Source of the DNA: Saccharibacillus soli | GTDB lineage: Bacteria > Bacillota > Bacilli > Paenibacillales > Paenibacillaceae | Direction of reading: 5' to 3' | Assembly (NCBI GenBank): GCA_002189105.1 | Contig: NIOB01000003.1 | Coordinates: 620,001-684,000 of the forward strand | DNA: 64,000 nt | In this document: positions 15,667-24,419 of the stretch, one piece after another | How positions within the stretch are numbered: the stretch's first letter is position 1 | Layout of the letters: every line of letters begins with the position of its first letter | The notes under the pieces: generated by a model | What the model was told of the DNA's origin: nothing | The model's database searches: none | Seen by the model: the letters and a program-made list of their open reading frames with translations, nothing else | Translations under genes and position numbers: made by a program

Positions 15667-15830
15667 TAGGACGTGTACGCAAACTTCAAGGGGCGCAGAT
15701 TTAGGTGAATTTTCGATCTCAACAAGGAAGGGTTCCGAAGGCGTGCCGGGGCACGTCAAGGAGCGCTGACGCCGTGGAGGGCGAAAAGACGACTAAAGAT
15801 GCACATCGCTAAGTTTGCGTACACGGCCTA
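15667..15830. mobile_element. MITE-like element with 20-bp terminal inverted repeats
   Basis: A 164-bp non-coding unit bounded by TAGGACGTGTACGCAAACTT (15667-15686) and the inverse of TAGGCCGTGTACGCAAACTT (15811-15830), 19 of 20 positions matching. No frame inside has coding character. No clear target duplication is visible. The rest of 15525-16262 shows only a small 9-base tandem repeat (about 16078-16106, unit like CACGCCATT) and no gene. Confidence 0.55.
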
Positions 15831-16262
15831 ATATGGTGCCCAAGCCCCTCTAATAGACGCAGAAACTCAGCAAAAAGTTTGCCCTCTATATCCATGTTCG
15901 ATTTCATTTTTGATTCAACGCCTTTACTCGTCAAAGGTGATTTTCCAAGCTTCTTGCACTCGTGCTTTTTTTCCGTGAGATTTAGGGTCGGCATCACAAA
16001 TTTTGATCGCTTGCAGCTGTCTCAAAGTGACTTACCTCATGACGCAAAGCTGCCGTTACTGGTAATCTTGAGACATTTCACGCCATTCATGCCATTCACG
16101 CCATTCGCCCCAATCGTACTCTTGCGCCGACGGGCACCACGTTTCGCCTGAGCGAAACAAAGACGGACTGCGCTCCTCCCACCCTTTCGCGCTTCACAGC
16201 GAGATTGGAGCATTGAATAGACGCAGATTCTACTTAACTTGATGAACCGGAGGTTGACAGAC

Positions 16263-18236
16263 ATGGGAAAAGCGACAGGATTTATAGAATACAAGCGCAT
16301 CACGCCGGGTGAATGTGAGGCGCGGGAGCGCATTGGGCATTGGAACGAGTTCGCTGAACCGATGGATGAAGAAAGTCTGCGCCAGCAGGCGGCACGCTGT
16401 ATGGACTGCGGCACCCCTTATTGTCACGCAGGGCGGCTGTTGTCCGGCATGGCCGCCGGCTGCCCCCTTAACAATCTGATCCCGGAATGGAATGATCTCG
16501 TCTTCCGGGGCGACTGGCGCAGTGCGCTGGATCGTCTGCATAAGCGCAACAACTTCCCTGAATTCACCGGACGTGTCTGTCCCGCCAGCTGCGAAGGCTC
16601 CTGCACGGCAGGTCTGATTGGCAGTTCCGTGACGATCCGTTCGTTGGAAAAAGCCATCGTGGAACGGGGCTTCGCAGAGGGCTGGATGAAGCCGGAGCCG
16701 CCACTTGTTCGTACAGGCCAAAAAGTCGCCGTGATCGGCTCCGGCCCTGCCGGACTCGCTTGTGCGGCGCAGCTCAACAAAGCGGGTCATCTTGTCACGG
16801 TCTATGAACGTGCTGACCGAATTGGCGGTCTGCTGACCTATGGCATCCCCAACATGAAGCTGGATAAACGCACGGTGCAGCGCCGCGTGGATCTGCTGGC
16901 TGCTGAAGGCATCGTCTTCGTGACCCATACCGAGGTCGGCTGCGATCTCCCGATCTGGGAAGTCCGCGCCCATCATGATGCGATTGTGCTGGCTGGCGGC
17001 GCCACCGCGCCGCGTGAACTAAACATCGAAGGCCGGGAGCTGGGCGGTGTCCATCAGGCCATGGATTATCTGACGGCAAGCACAAAAAAGATACTGGGCG
17101 AATGGGCTAACGCCCAGAGAGCCACTGCATCTCACGGGGACGCTGTAGACAAAGTATCGATTCGCACTCCACAATTGGCAGGTGCACCTTCTGCATCCGA
17201 ATTATTGGAGCCAAGCCTTGTAAACCCCCTGATGAAAGAGGGGGCGGCTGGCTTGGCAAGCCGGGAGCAAGGACTTGGCGGGGCAGCCTGCACGGAAGCG
17301 GCTCCGGTAGATCGGGCAAGCCGCCTGGCGGAACGCGAGCTGTCCGCCGCAGGCCGCGATGTGGTGGTCATCGGCGGCGGGGACACGGGCACCGACTGTG
17401 TGGCAACGGCGCTTCGCCAGGGCTGCCGCAGCGTCGTCCAGCTGGAAATCATGCCCGAGCCGCCTGCGGAGCGGCCAGCAGGCAACCCGTGGCCGGAATA
17501 TCCACGGGTGAAGAGGATGGATTACGGTCAGCGCGAAGCCGCTGCCGTGCAGGGCGAAGATCCGCGCCGCTATGTCACCTCCGCGAAGCGGTTCCTGAGC
17601 GAGACGGGCGATACCGTCTGCGGCGTGCAGACGGTTCGTGTCGAATGGCGCCCCGGCCCGGATGGCCGCCTGGCGCCGTATGAACTTCCCGGCAGCGAGG
17701 AAGTCTTCCCCGCGCAGCTGGTACTGCTGGCGCTTGGCTTTACCGGGCCGGAGCAGCCGCTGATTCGGCAGTTGGAGCTGGAGAGCGATGAGCGCTCCAA
17801 CATCCGAACCGGCGGGCACGGCCGGGACTGGGCGAGCCGCGGCGAAGCAGCGGCTCTTGCCCGCAGAACTGCGGGCAAGCCTGAAGGCCTCGCGCAGCCG
17901 GCCTTCGCAGGCTCTGGCGCAGGCGCGGAACGCTGCGCCGAAGCGGGGCCGCAGGCCCAGATCCGGACGGCAGCCGCGTCCGGAGACTCTACCGGTGCAG
18001 CTCCGGCACCGGTGAAGGCACGCCTGCCGTTCGGCGTGCCGTCCAGCCCGGCCGGCCTGGGAGGGCCGGGCAGCGGTGATCCGGCGGCGTTCCTGTACGC
18101 CGCCAGCGCCGAAGGCGTGTTCGCGGCGGGCGACATGCGCCGCGGGCAGAGCCTCGTGGCTTGGGCCATCCGCGAGGGCCGCGAAGCCGCACGTGAAGTG
18201 GACCGCTACCTGACGGGCGGGACAGGGCTGTATTAG
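16263..18236 (+). CDS. gltD: Glutamate synthase [NADPH] small subunit, with two palindrome-rich insertions
   Basis: The start ATG (MGKATGFIEYKRITPGE) has CCGGAGG ten bases upstream and matches known GltD N-termini. The N-terminal iron-sulfur part has CMDCGTPYCH, GCPLNNLIPEWND and RVCPASCEGSC. The FAD motif is VAVIGSGPAGLACA, the NADPH motif VVVIGGGDTGTDCV, and the end GVFAAGDMRRGQSLVAWAI is canonical. It passes electrons from NADPH to the large subunit GltB, which is not in the window. At 657 residues it exceeds the usual ~490. Two extra segments (about 17100-17345 and 17800-18110), GC-rich, alanine/glycine-rich and full of inverted repeats, separate conserved blocks. The reading frame is intact. 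Confidence 0.9.
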   Translation: MGKATGFIEYKRITPGECEARERIGHWNEFAEPMDEESLRQQAARCMDCGTPYCHAGRLLSGMAAGCPLNNLIPEWNDLVFRGDWRSALDRLHKRNNFPEFTGRVCPASCEGSCTAGLIGSSVTIRSLEKAIVERGFAEGWMKPEPPLVRTGQKVAVIGSGPAGLACAAQLNKAGHLVTVYERADRIGGLLTYGIPNMKLDKRTVQRRVDLLAAEGIVFVTHTEVGCDLPIWEVRAHHDAIVLAGGATAPRELNIEGRELGGVHQAMDYLTASTKKILGEWANAQRATASHGDAVDKVSIRTPQLAGAPSASELLEPSLVNPLMKEGAAGLASREQGLGGAACTEAAPVDRASRLAERELSAAGRDVVVIGGGDTGTDCVATALRQGCRSVVQLEIMPEPPAERPAGNPWPEYPRVKRMDYGQREAAAVQGEDPRRYVTSAKRFLSETGDTVCGVQTVRVEWRPGPDGRLAPYELPGSEEVFPAQLVLLALGFTGPEQPLIRQLELESDERSNIRTGGHGRDWASRGEAAALARRTAGKPEGLAQPAFAGSGAGAERCAEAGPQAQIRTAAASGDSTGAAPAPVKARLPFGVPSSPAGLGGPGSGDPAAFLYAASAEGVFAAGDMRRGQSLVAWAIREGREAAREVDRYLTGGTGLY

Positions 18237-18250
18237 GCGGTATGACCAAG

Positions 18251-18280
18251 AAGCCAACCCTTATCAAGGGTTGGCTTTCC
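18251..18280 (+). terminator. Intrinsic terminator after gltD
   Basis: Perfect 12-bp stem AAGCCAACCCTT-ATC-AAGGGTTGGCTT followed by TCCGTTTG, 14 bases past the gltD stop. Confidence 0.75.
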
Positions 18281-18314
18281 GTTTGTCGAGAAGCGATCAA
18301 ATCAAGTTTCCGTT

Positions 18315-18410
18315 TCTAACGGAACGAGGTGACGCTTAGAACGAAAATCCGCTGATTTTCAGCCTAAAAAGAAGCGAATAGGATGTCTAACGAATCGACG
18401 ATCCGTTAGA
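18315..18410. repeat. Dispersed TAACGGA/TCCGTTA repeat, copy A
   Basis: Contains TCTAACGGAACGAGGTGACG followed by CTTAGA, and about 70 bases on the imperfect hairpin TCTAACG...CCGTTAGA. Closely related text (TAACGGATCGAAGTGACGCT, then a TCTAACGGA/TCCGTTAGA hairpin) is at 62734-62928, so this is a dispersed non-coding repeat. No gene is seen in 18237-18570. Confidence 0.6.
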
Positions 18411-18570
18411 GAAGCTTCATCCGTTTGCAAGTCTACAGCAAACAAGATCTCTCAGACTCACGCGCTCTCTTCTTCATATTCGATACAGCAGCTGCCAGGA
18501 GGGCCTGCTCCGTTCCATTCGCAAGTCCCCATAGCCTGAGATGGCACGGTTCATGCCATGCTGCCCATCA

Positions 18571-20595
18571 TCAGATCCCAAACTCTACCGCGCCCTTTTC
18601 GCTCCACTCAAACGGCCCCGGCGTCACTTTACCGTCTGCTCTCTTGCTGCCGAAGAAGTCGGTGTCCAATCGATAAGGAGTGCTGTCCGGCTGCTCGTAA
18701 TTCATATCCGCGTGATACGTCCTGCCCAGAAGATCCGTTGTCACCATCATCGTCGAAGCTTCCCTAAGATGTTCCGGCTCCTCAATCCGTATCCGCACGG
18801 TGCCTTGCGAAGGATCGACCTCGAATTGGATGCCCCGCTGCGTATGAACCTTCGCTTGGGATTCATGCCGACTTGGCAGCGCATGGCGAAGGAAGACGTT
18901 GCCGCCCATTGCGACCGGGAGAACGGCGTTGCCAATAAAGAAATCTTTGGCGGCATCGCCCAGCTCCATAAGCTCCTCCTTCGTATATTCCCACCATCTC
19001 TTCTCTTTGAAATTCGGGTGCTTATCGTATCCGCCCAATCCGACCGCATGCAGATAACACACCGAGTCATCCGGCACGCCATCCATGACCGTTTTCCCGT
19101 CTTCGCCCGCTTCATCTCTTGGTTTAAGCGGAAGATGTTCAAAGAAAGTGATCGGCACAGGCTCCTGATGATCGTCCGTATCCCCAAGGAAGATATTGTT
19201 GTAGTACCGGTCATCCCCGCCCGTGATATTGGAGTATCCGGCCATCGCTGTCTCATGCGGGAAATGATACGGCGTTGTTCGGGTGATCTCAGAGCGCACA
19301 ACGAATCGGCCCGCGAACAGGTTATGAACAAAAGCGCCGCCCTGCGCCATATTCCGGAAATTCATCGGGGACAAGAACAGATTATGATCCACCAGATAAG
19401 GCCCGTGGCAGACTTCGACGAACAGGTCTTCAGACAGATTATCGAAAAAGACGTTGCGATCAATCCGCGTTCCCTGCGCCTGCCAGTCCAGCCATAGCCC
19501 ACGATACGAGCTGTAGATCACATTTTCGCTAATCTGCGTATCCAGTGCCGCATGCAGCTTGATTCCTGCGACCTCTGCGCCGTGTCTGAGCCGCTTGTGG
19601 TGAATGTTATAGATCCGGTTCCGCTCGATACGGCTGAAAGCCCCACCCATATGACCGACGATGCCCGCCTGTTCGCAGTCGTGAATGACATTTCCGCGAA
19701 CGATATGGCCGCCGATCCGATCTTGATGCCAGCCCGAGCGCAGCGCACGCAAGATGACTTCCTGTTCGCGCTGCGTTCCTCCTTTGCTCCGCTTGTCGGC
19801 GGCGCTGCCATGACCCGTGCCGATCTCGGTTCCGAGACTGATCCCCACGGACTTCGATTCGCAGATAAGGCTGTTTTCGATGATCCAGCCTTTGCTCCAA
19901 TGCGGCCCGATCAGTCCTTCCTGATAATCCGTCGGGGGTGCCCACTGCGGAGATGCTTGGCGAAGCGTAAATCCGCTTACCGTTATGTAATTCAAGCCCG
20001 GTTTCTCCGGCCAGAAGCAGTAAGGTCGCACGTTGATCTCCACATTCTCCTGACGGGGATCTTTGCCGCCAAAATTGGCCCAGATCTTCGTGGTCGCGGC
20101 CTTTACCTCAGCATGCCACGTTAGCAGCGAATCTTCAGGATATTTGGCTTCGGACCAGATTTCAGGATTGCGAACGCTTTCAATATTGTTAACTTCATAT
20201 AACGATTTGCCGTCCACATACACATCCCCGAGATGAACGTTCAGCGGCCCGTCGAACAGCCAATCTCCGCTCAGTTCCGTTTCGTAAGGATTGCGAACGG
20301 AGAAAAGAGAATTGGGCACTTCCGTGCTCCAGACGCGGCCGTTCTCCAGCTGCCAATCCGTGATCCGTTCCGCTCCCGTAATCACAACTTCCCCATCTCC
20401 CGCAGAGCGATACACGATGCGATGTTCTGCCGTGCCTCCATTGGCCGGGTTCACCCATTCTCGGTAGACGCCCGCATGGACGATAACGGTATCGCCAGCC
20501 ACCGCCCAAGCCGCAGCACGCGAGATTGTGCGAAGCGGCTGCTCTGCCGTTCCTTGATTTCGGTCGTTCCCCTGCATAGATACATGATATTCCAT
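18571..20595 (-). CDS. GH120 beta-xylosidase (parallel beta-helix)
   Basis: A 674-residue cytoplasmic enzyme without signal peptide. It follows the Thermoanaerobacterium XylC (GH120) pattern closely: MEYHVSMQGNDRNQGT, GDTVIVHAGVYREWV, LGDVYVDGKSLYEV, APPTDYQEGLIGPHWSKGWI, GIVGHMGGAFSRIERN. The proposed nucleophile is Asp370 in GLWLDWQAQGTR and the acid/base Glu394 in LFVEVCHGPYLV, as far as I recall the XylC assignments. It trims xylose from xylo-oligosaccharides. The neighbours GH43, GH51 and GH3 suggest joint use on arabinoxylan. The enzyme stands alone, with a small intergenic gap on each side; no cognate transporter is in the window. Confidence 0.9.
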   Translation of the reverse strand: MEYHVSMQGNDRNQGTAEQPLRTISRAAAWAVAGDTVIVHAGVYREWVNPANGGTAEHRIVYRSAGDGEVVITGAERITDWQLENGRVWSTEVPNSLFSVRNPYETELSGDWLFDGPLNVHLGDVYVDGKSLYEVNNIESVRNPEIWSEAKYPEDSLLTWHAEVKAATTKIWANFGGKDPRQENVEINVRPYCFWPEKPGLNYITVSGFTLRQASPQWAPPTDYQEGLIGPHWSKGWIIENSLICESKSVGISLGTEIGTGHGSAADKRSKGGTQREQEVILRALRSGWHQDRIGGHIVRGNVIHDCEQAGIVGHMGGAFSRIERNRIYNIHHKRLRHGAEVAGIKLHAALDTQISENVIYSSYRGLWLDWQAQGTRIDRNVFFDNLSEDLFVEVCHGPYLVDHNLFLSPMNFRNMAQGGAFVHNLFAGRFVVRSEITRTTPYHFPHETAMAGYSNITGGDDRYYNNIFLGDTDDHQEPVPITFFEHLPLKPRDEAGEDGKTVMDGVPDDSVCYLHAVGLGGYDKHPNFKEKRWWEYTKEELMELGDAAKDFFIGNAVLPVAMGGNVFLRHALPSRHESQAKVHTQRGIQFEVDPSQGTVRIRIEEPEHLREASTMMVTTDLLGRTYHADMNYEQPDSTPYRLDTDFFGSKRADGKVTPGPFEWSEKGAVEFGI

Positions 20596-20784
20596 ACCTT
20601 CACTCCATCCGTATATTCACTGTCCTGCCGTCTTTGCGATTATCGCCGAAAAGCTTTTCTGTGAAATGCACATCGAAGTCCCAGCCATTATAGCATAGTT
20701 TGCAGCGTCGGCCTGTGCGGGATGCTGCCCTTTTTACATCGAGGCGACCCTACCCTAGTGCATAAATTTGTGGCAAAAAGGTTC

Positions 20785-20822
20785 ACAGAAAAAAAGCACC
20801 CGCCCAAATTCGGCGGATGCTT
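20785..20822 (-). terminator. Intrinsic terminator after GH3
   Basis: Minus-strand AAGCATCCGCC-loop-GGCGGGTGCTT followed by TTTTTCTG, 57 bases past the GH3 stop codon. It ends the GH3 transcript before the GH120 gene. Confidence 0.8.
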
Positions 20823-20879
20823 CACCTGTACTTTTTTGTTCACTTCGTTCGCTTTGTTGGAACCTGCTTTAGCCTTTCC

Positions 20880-23663
20880 TTACACCCGCTTGAATTCCAC
20901 CGTACCCAGCTGCAAGCCCGGTTTCGTGAATTCGACTTCAAGCTTGTAGGTGCCCAGTTCCAATTCGATGGTCACCAGGCGCTGCTTGAGCCAGCGTCCC
21001 TGCGTACCGTTCATCTGAACGGTTGTCAGTACCTGGCCGTTCAGCAGCAGGTTGCAGGCACTCTGTGCGAGTTCCGCTTCCGGCGACATGACGTTGACGG
21101 CGATGCGGTACACGCCCGGCTGCTCGACTTTGAAGTAAACTGGTGCATCGACGGACGGCTGTACTTCGCCTTCCGCGGACAACGCCTGGGCGCTATCCAG
21201 TTGGATCACGTCTTGAGCAGCGAATTTCTCAACCTTCTCTTCAGCGCGTTCTCTGGAGAAGACCGGCGCGTTCATGATGAACTTGCAGATATTCTTTGCA
21301 CTGCGCTGAAGCTCGCCGCGAGTGACCGTACCATTTTCCAACGATTCCAGAGTGTTATCGCCCCAGATGTTGGTTTCCGCGCCATAGTTCATCACGACCA
21401 TGTACAGATCGTTCTGCGCACGCACCATGAAGTTGGTATTCTGGCGGCTGGCTTCTCCACCGTCTGCCGAATCGTTCATCAGTGCCCACCAGTCGGTCAT
21501 GACGATGCCGTCAAAGCCCCACTCGCCGCGCAGAATGGTCGTGTTCAGATCGTAATTGGAAGCCGCCCAATGTCCATTGATCGGGTTGTACGACGTCATG
21601 ATGCAGTTCGCTCCACCTTCGCGTACCGCAATCTCAAAGCCCTTCAGATAGATCTCACGCAGCGCACGCTCCGAGACCACCGCGTTGACTTTGCTGCGGT
21701 ACTGCTCCTGGTTATTGCACGCGTAATGCTTCAGGGTCGCATTGGAGCCGCCCTTCATGATGCCGCGTACGCAGGCAGCCGCGAATTCGCCGGAGACGAT
21801 TGGATCTTCGGAGAAATATTCAAAATTTCGTCCGTTCAGTGGGCTGCGGCGAATGTTCAGGCCGGGTCCAAGCAGCGCATCGACGTTGTTCAGCAGCAGC
21901 TCCTGACCTTCCATCACATACAGTTCTTCCACCAGCTCAACATCCCAGGTTGCGGCAAGCAGCGTTCCGATCGAGACTTGAGTCGCCTGACCGCCGCTGT
22001 CCATCCGGATTCCCGAAGGGCCATCGGCTGTGCAGGCAACCGGAATCCCGTAGCCAAGCAGGGCATCGCTTACCCCGCCGAACGCGGAGGCTGTACCGGA
22101 AGTCACCAGCGGGCTGCTCATGCCTTCACCGCGTACCAATGTCGCCAGCTCATGATTGCTCATTTGCGCGACAAATTCGTCCATGGAAGCTTTGCCGGCT
22201 TTTACGTCCTGAAGCTTGATGCCCTGATCGCCTGTTTCCGCCAGCGTCTGCGGCAGACGTTCCTGAATCCGCTGCGCCATATCGACTTGGCGGGTTGGCA
22301 CATTTTCGCTTTCCAGCTCGTACGTGCCGTCGGCTTTGCGTGCGCCCGGCTTGATCCGGTTGAATTCTTCGACCGGAGCCATCGCTTCTTCAAGCTGCTC
22401 TACAACGCGAAGTTCGTTGACAATGTAGCCATCGGCTCCATCCACCTGTACAGCTTCATGCTGCTTGGCGCTCGATCCCACATGAAGCAGATACGTGCCT
22501 TCTTCCAGCACATAAGCATGGGCGTGGCCCGTTGCACCCGAATCATCATACGAAGCCAGCTTCGAGGTCGGGAAACTCAGTACCAGACGCTGCGACTCAC
22601 CCGGCTTGAGGGATTGGGTCTTACCGAAAGTGACCAGCTTCAGTGCCGGTTGACCCAGACGTCCCTGCGGAGCTTCCACGTACAATTGGACAACTTCCTT
22701 GCCTTCGTACGTGCTGCCTGTGTTGGTTACGGTTACGCCAACTTCGATCCATTCAACGCCGTCTTTTTGCGTAATCTTGGCGGCTTCTGGAGCTTGGCTG
22801 AACGTTGTATACGACAGTCCGAAACCGAATTCGTACTGGACTTTTTCCGGGTGAAACGTTTCAAAATACCGGTATCCGACGTAAATGTCCTCTTCGTAGG
22901 CGCTGCGGAATTCGTTACCGTAGTTGCTTGTCGATGGGTAGTCGTTAATGGAGTACGCAATCGTGTCGGTCAGCTTGCCGCTTGGCGTCACTTCACCCGA
23001 GAGCACATCGGCAATCGCGTTGCCGCCTTCCATGCCGCCGTGCCAAGCGTAGATGACCGCAGCAATCGGATGCTTGTGCGAAGAATCCTTTACCCAGCTC
23101 ATATCCACGATGTTCGAGACATTCAGCACAACGATGGTCTGTTCAAAATGGTTTGTGACTTTGGCCAGCATATCCAACTCTTCCGGCGTCAGACGGTAGC
23201 TGCCCGGTGCATCGGCGTTATCCTGGTCTTCTCCGGCTGTCCGGCCGATCACGACAACAGCTTTGGAAGATGCAGCGCGTGCGCTGGCAACCAGCTCATC
23301 CGTCAGCGGCATTTCTTTTTGATGCCAAGGCTCCGCCGCCCATCCACCACCACCGTTGTCAAACGGATTCTCTTCAATCCACTTCGTGTAGACGGCAGCC
23401 AGTTCTTCGTTGACCGTCAGCGACGATTTGCTCCGCAGTCCATCCAGCAGGTTGGTCGTATGCGAGACATGCACACTGCCGCCCGATCCCGTTCCGCTGC
23501 GGTAATAGTTAAGCTGCACGCGTCCGAAAATTGCAACGTTTTCGCCATTACGGATCGGCAGCGCCTCTTGTTCATTCTGGATCAACACCGCACCTTGTGC
23601 GGCCACTTTTCGGCTGAACTCTGCAAATCCCTTCAGGGGTCCTCCGACGTTTGGTTTGCTCAA
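20880..23663 (-). CDS. Domain-permuted GH3 glycosidase
   Basis: A 927-residue cytoplasmic enzyme with a TTG start (MSKPNVGGP) after GGGAGGG. The usual GH3 order is reversed: the alpha/beta-sandwich domain comes first (about 20-260, AVVVIGRTAGEDQDNADAPG), then a fibronectin-like domain (FGFGLSYTTFS, then VTNTGSTYEGKEVVQLY, to about 400), and only then the TIM barrel (about 490-790). The barrel has VACTADGPSGIRM, GPGLNIRRSPLNGRNFEYFS, ATLKHYACNNQE and the nucleophile Asp in FDGIVMTDWWALMND. A beta-sandwich of about 100 residues ends the protein. Permuted GH3 enzymes include beta-glucosidases and bifunctional xylosidases/arabinosidases; the genomic context favours pentose work. Confidence 0.9.
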   Translation of the reverse strand: MSKPNVGGPLKGFAEFSRKVAAQGAVLIQNEQEALPIRNGENVAIFGRVQLNYYRSGTGSGGSVHVSHTTNLLDGLRSKSSLTVNEELAAVYTKWIEENPFDNGGGGWAAEPWHQKEMPLTDELVASARAASSKAVVVIGRTAGEDQDNADAPGSYRLTPEELDMLAKVTNHFEQTIVVLNVSNIVDMSWVKDSSHKHPIAAVIYAWHGGMEGGNAIADVLSGEVTPSGKLTDTIAYSINDYPSTSNYGNEFRSAYEEDIYVGYRYFETFHPEKVQYEFGFGLSYTTFSQAPEAAKITQKDGVEWIEVGVTVTNTGSTYEGKEVVQLYVEAPQGRLGQPALKLVTFGKTQSLKPGESQRLVLSFPTSKLASYDDSGATGHAHAYVLEEGTYLLHVGSSAKQHEAVQVDGADGYIVNELRVVEQLEEAMAPVEEFNRIKPGARKADGTYELESENVPTRQVDMAQRIQERLPQTLAETGDQGIKLQDVKAGKASMDEFVAQMSNHELATLVRGEGMSSPLVTSGTASAFGGVSDALLGYGIPVACTADGPSGIRMDSGGQATQVSIGTLLAATWDVELVEELYVMEGQELLLNNVDALLGPGLNIRRSPLNGRNFEYFSEDPIVSGEFAAACVRGIMKGGSNATLKHYACNNQEQYRSKVNAVVSERALREIYLKGFEIAVREGGANCIMTSYNPINGHWAASNYDLNTTILRGEWGFDGIVMTDWWALMNDSADGGEASRQNTNFMVRAQNDLYMVVMNYGAETNIWGDNTLESLENGTVTRGELQRSAKNICKFIMNAPVFSRERAEEKVEKFAAQDVIQLDSAQALSAEGEVQPSVDAPVYFKVEQPGVYRIAVNVMSPEAELAQSACNLLLNGQVLTTVQMNGTQGRWLKQRLVTIELELGTYKLEVEFTKPGLQLGTVEFKRV

Positions 23664-24066
23664 ATGTGTTCCCTCCCGGTTCTGTGTATGAGGTGTTTCC
23701 TGTGCGCGTGTGTTCCTGTTCGTCCGCTAATCCTTCGCAACGTTGATCGCGCTTTCCGAAAACCGTTTCGTAAATGTCAGGAAAACACCGCGCATCTTTC
23801 TCCACTATAAAGAATTGCAGAACAAGAAGTAAAGCTTTATACAAAAAAACAAGCATTTATCGACAAAATAAGGCATGAGAAACTTTCTGACACAATGACT
23901 CGTCTATTCTCATACAACGTGCAATAATCAACAAACTTACCCTCAGGAAGTGAGTGAGCTACTCATGACCCTTATCCACATTCACGCGATCATACCCTGC
24001 CTGTAGCGGTTAACCTCTTTCCCGGGATCGCTGCAGGTGGGGCCTCATAACCGGGAGTGATCGCAA
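23664..24066. other. Intergenic region upstream of GH3
   Basis: No coding sequence and no AraR box seen. It should hold the divergent promoters of the GH3 gene and the small gene at 24067; I see no hexamer pair strong enough to call. Confidence 0.4.
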
Positions 24067-24312
24067 TTGAAGCCAAGTCGCAAGAATCGCAGCATGGCGT
24101 ACTATCGACATCATCGCAATCGAATGATTCATCGCAAACAGTCTATTGCCAAACGAAAGGGCTGGTGCGTAAAAAACGATCAATTTGGACGTTTGTCTAA
24201 GGGCAAGGTTCATTGTTCTTGTGCTTATTGCAGCAAAAAAACACGTCTGATTGGCCATCCACACTCACAGTGCATCAAGATTGCAGCACTTTTAGATTCA
24301 TTCAAAGAATAG
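24067..24312 (+). CDS. Small basic cysteine-rich protein (KGKVHCSC type)
   Basis: An 81-residue protein with a TTG start after GGGAG; an ATG at residue 10 (MAYYRHHRNRM) is the alternative. Very basic N-terminal half (HRKQSIAKRKGW) followed by the segment LSKGKVHCSCAYCSKKTRLI, a CxCxxC cluster that suggests a zinc site. I recall short proteins with 'KGKVHCSC..C..KT' in many Firmicute genomes and phages, without known function. Size, charge and cysteines would suit an RNA- or ribosome-binding role; that is inference. Confidence 0.6.
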   Translation: MKPSRKNRSMAYYRHHRNRMIHRKQSIAKRKGWCVKNDQFGRLSKGKVHCSCAYCSKKTRLIGHPHSQCIKIAALLDSFKE

Positions 24313-24355
24313 GAGAATTCTCTTTTATAGACTACAAGGGAGCCCAATTCAACGA

Positions 24356-24396
24356 AAAAGGCCGTTTTCCACGGATGTGGAAAAACGGCTCTTTTG
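24356..24396. terminator. Bidirectional terminator
   Basis: Stem GCCGTTTTCCA/TGGAAAAACGGC with CTTTTG to the right and AAAAAG to the left (24354-24396). It serves the convergent small gene and the prenyl synthase gene. Confidence 0.75.
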
Positions 24397-24419
24397 AGTG
24401 TGAATGGCCTCCGCTTATT

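Noticed and set aside
15809-15997. 62-codon minus-strand frame next to the MITE
   Set aside because: Starts in the element end, has no SD and no recognisable protein character.
16078-16106. Short CACGCCATT tandem repeat as a CRISPR or regulatory array
   Set aside because: Only about three 9-base units with no spacers; most likely simple-sequence slippage. No CRISPR array is present anywhere in the window.
17489-17683. Alternative frames inside gltD as separate genes or a frameshifted gltD
   Set aside because: The gltD frame is continuous from MGKATGF to the stop with all motifs in order; the extra frames reflect GC-rich codon bias.
22850-22861. TGAAACGTTTCA as a catabolite-repression (cre) site
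   Set aside because: It is two bases shorter than the cre consensus and lies inside the GH3 coding sequence, far from the start.
20817-23810. 997-codon plus-strand frame opposite the GH3 gene
   Set aside because: Antisense shadow created by GC-biased codons; His/Arg-rich with no domain, while the minus strand shows all GH3 motifs.
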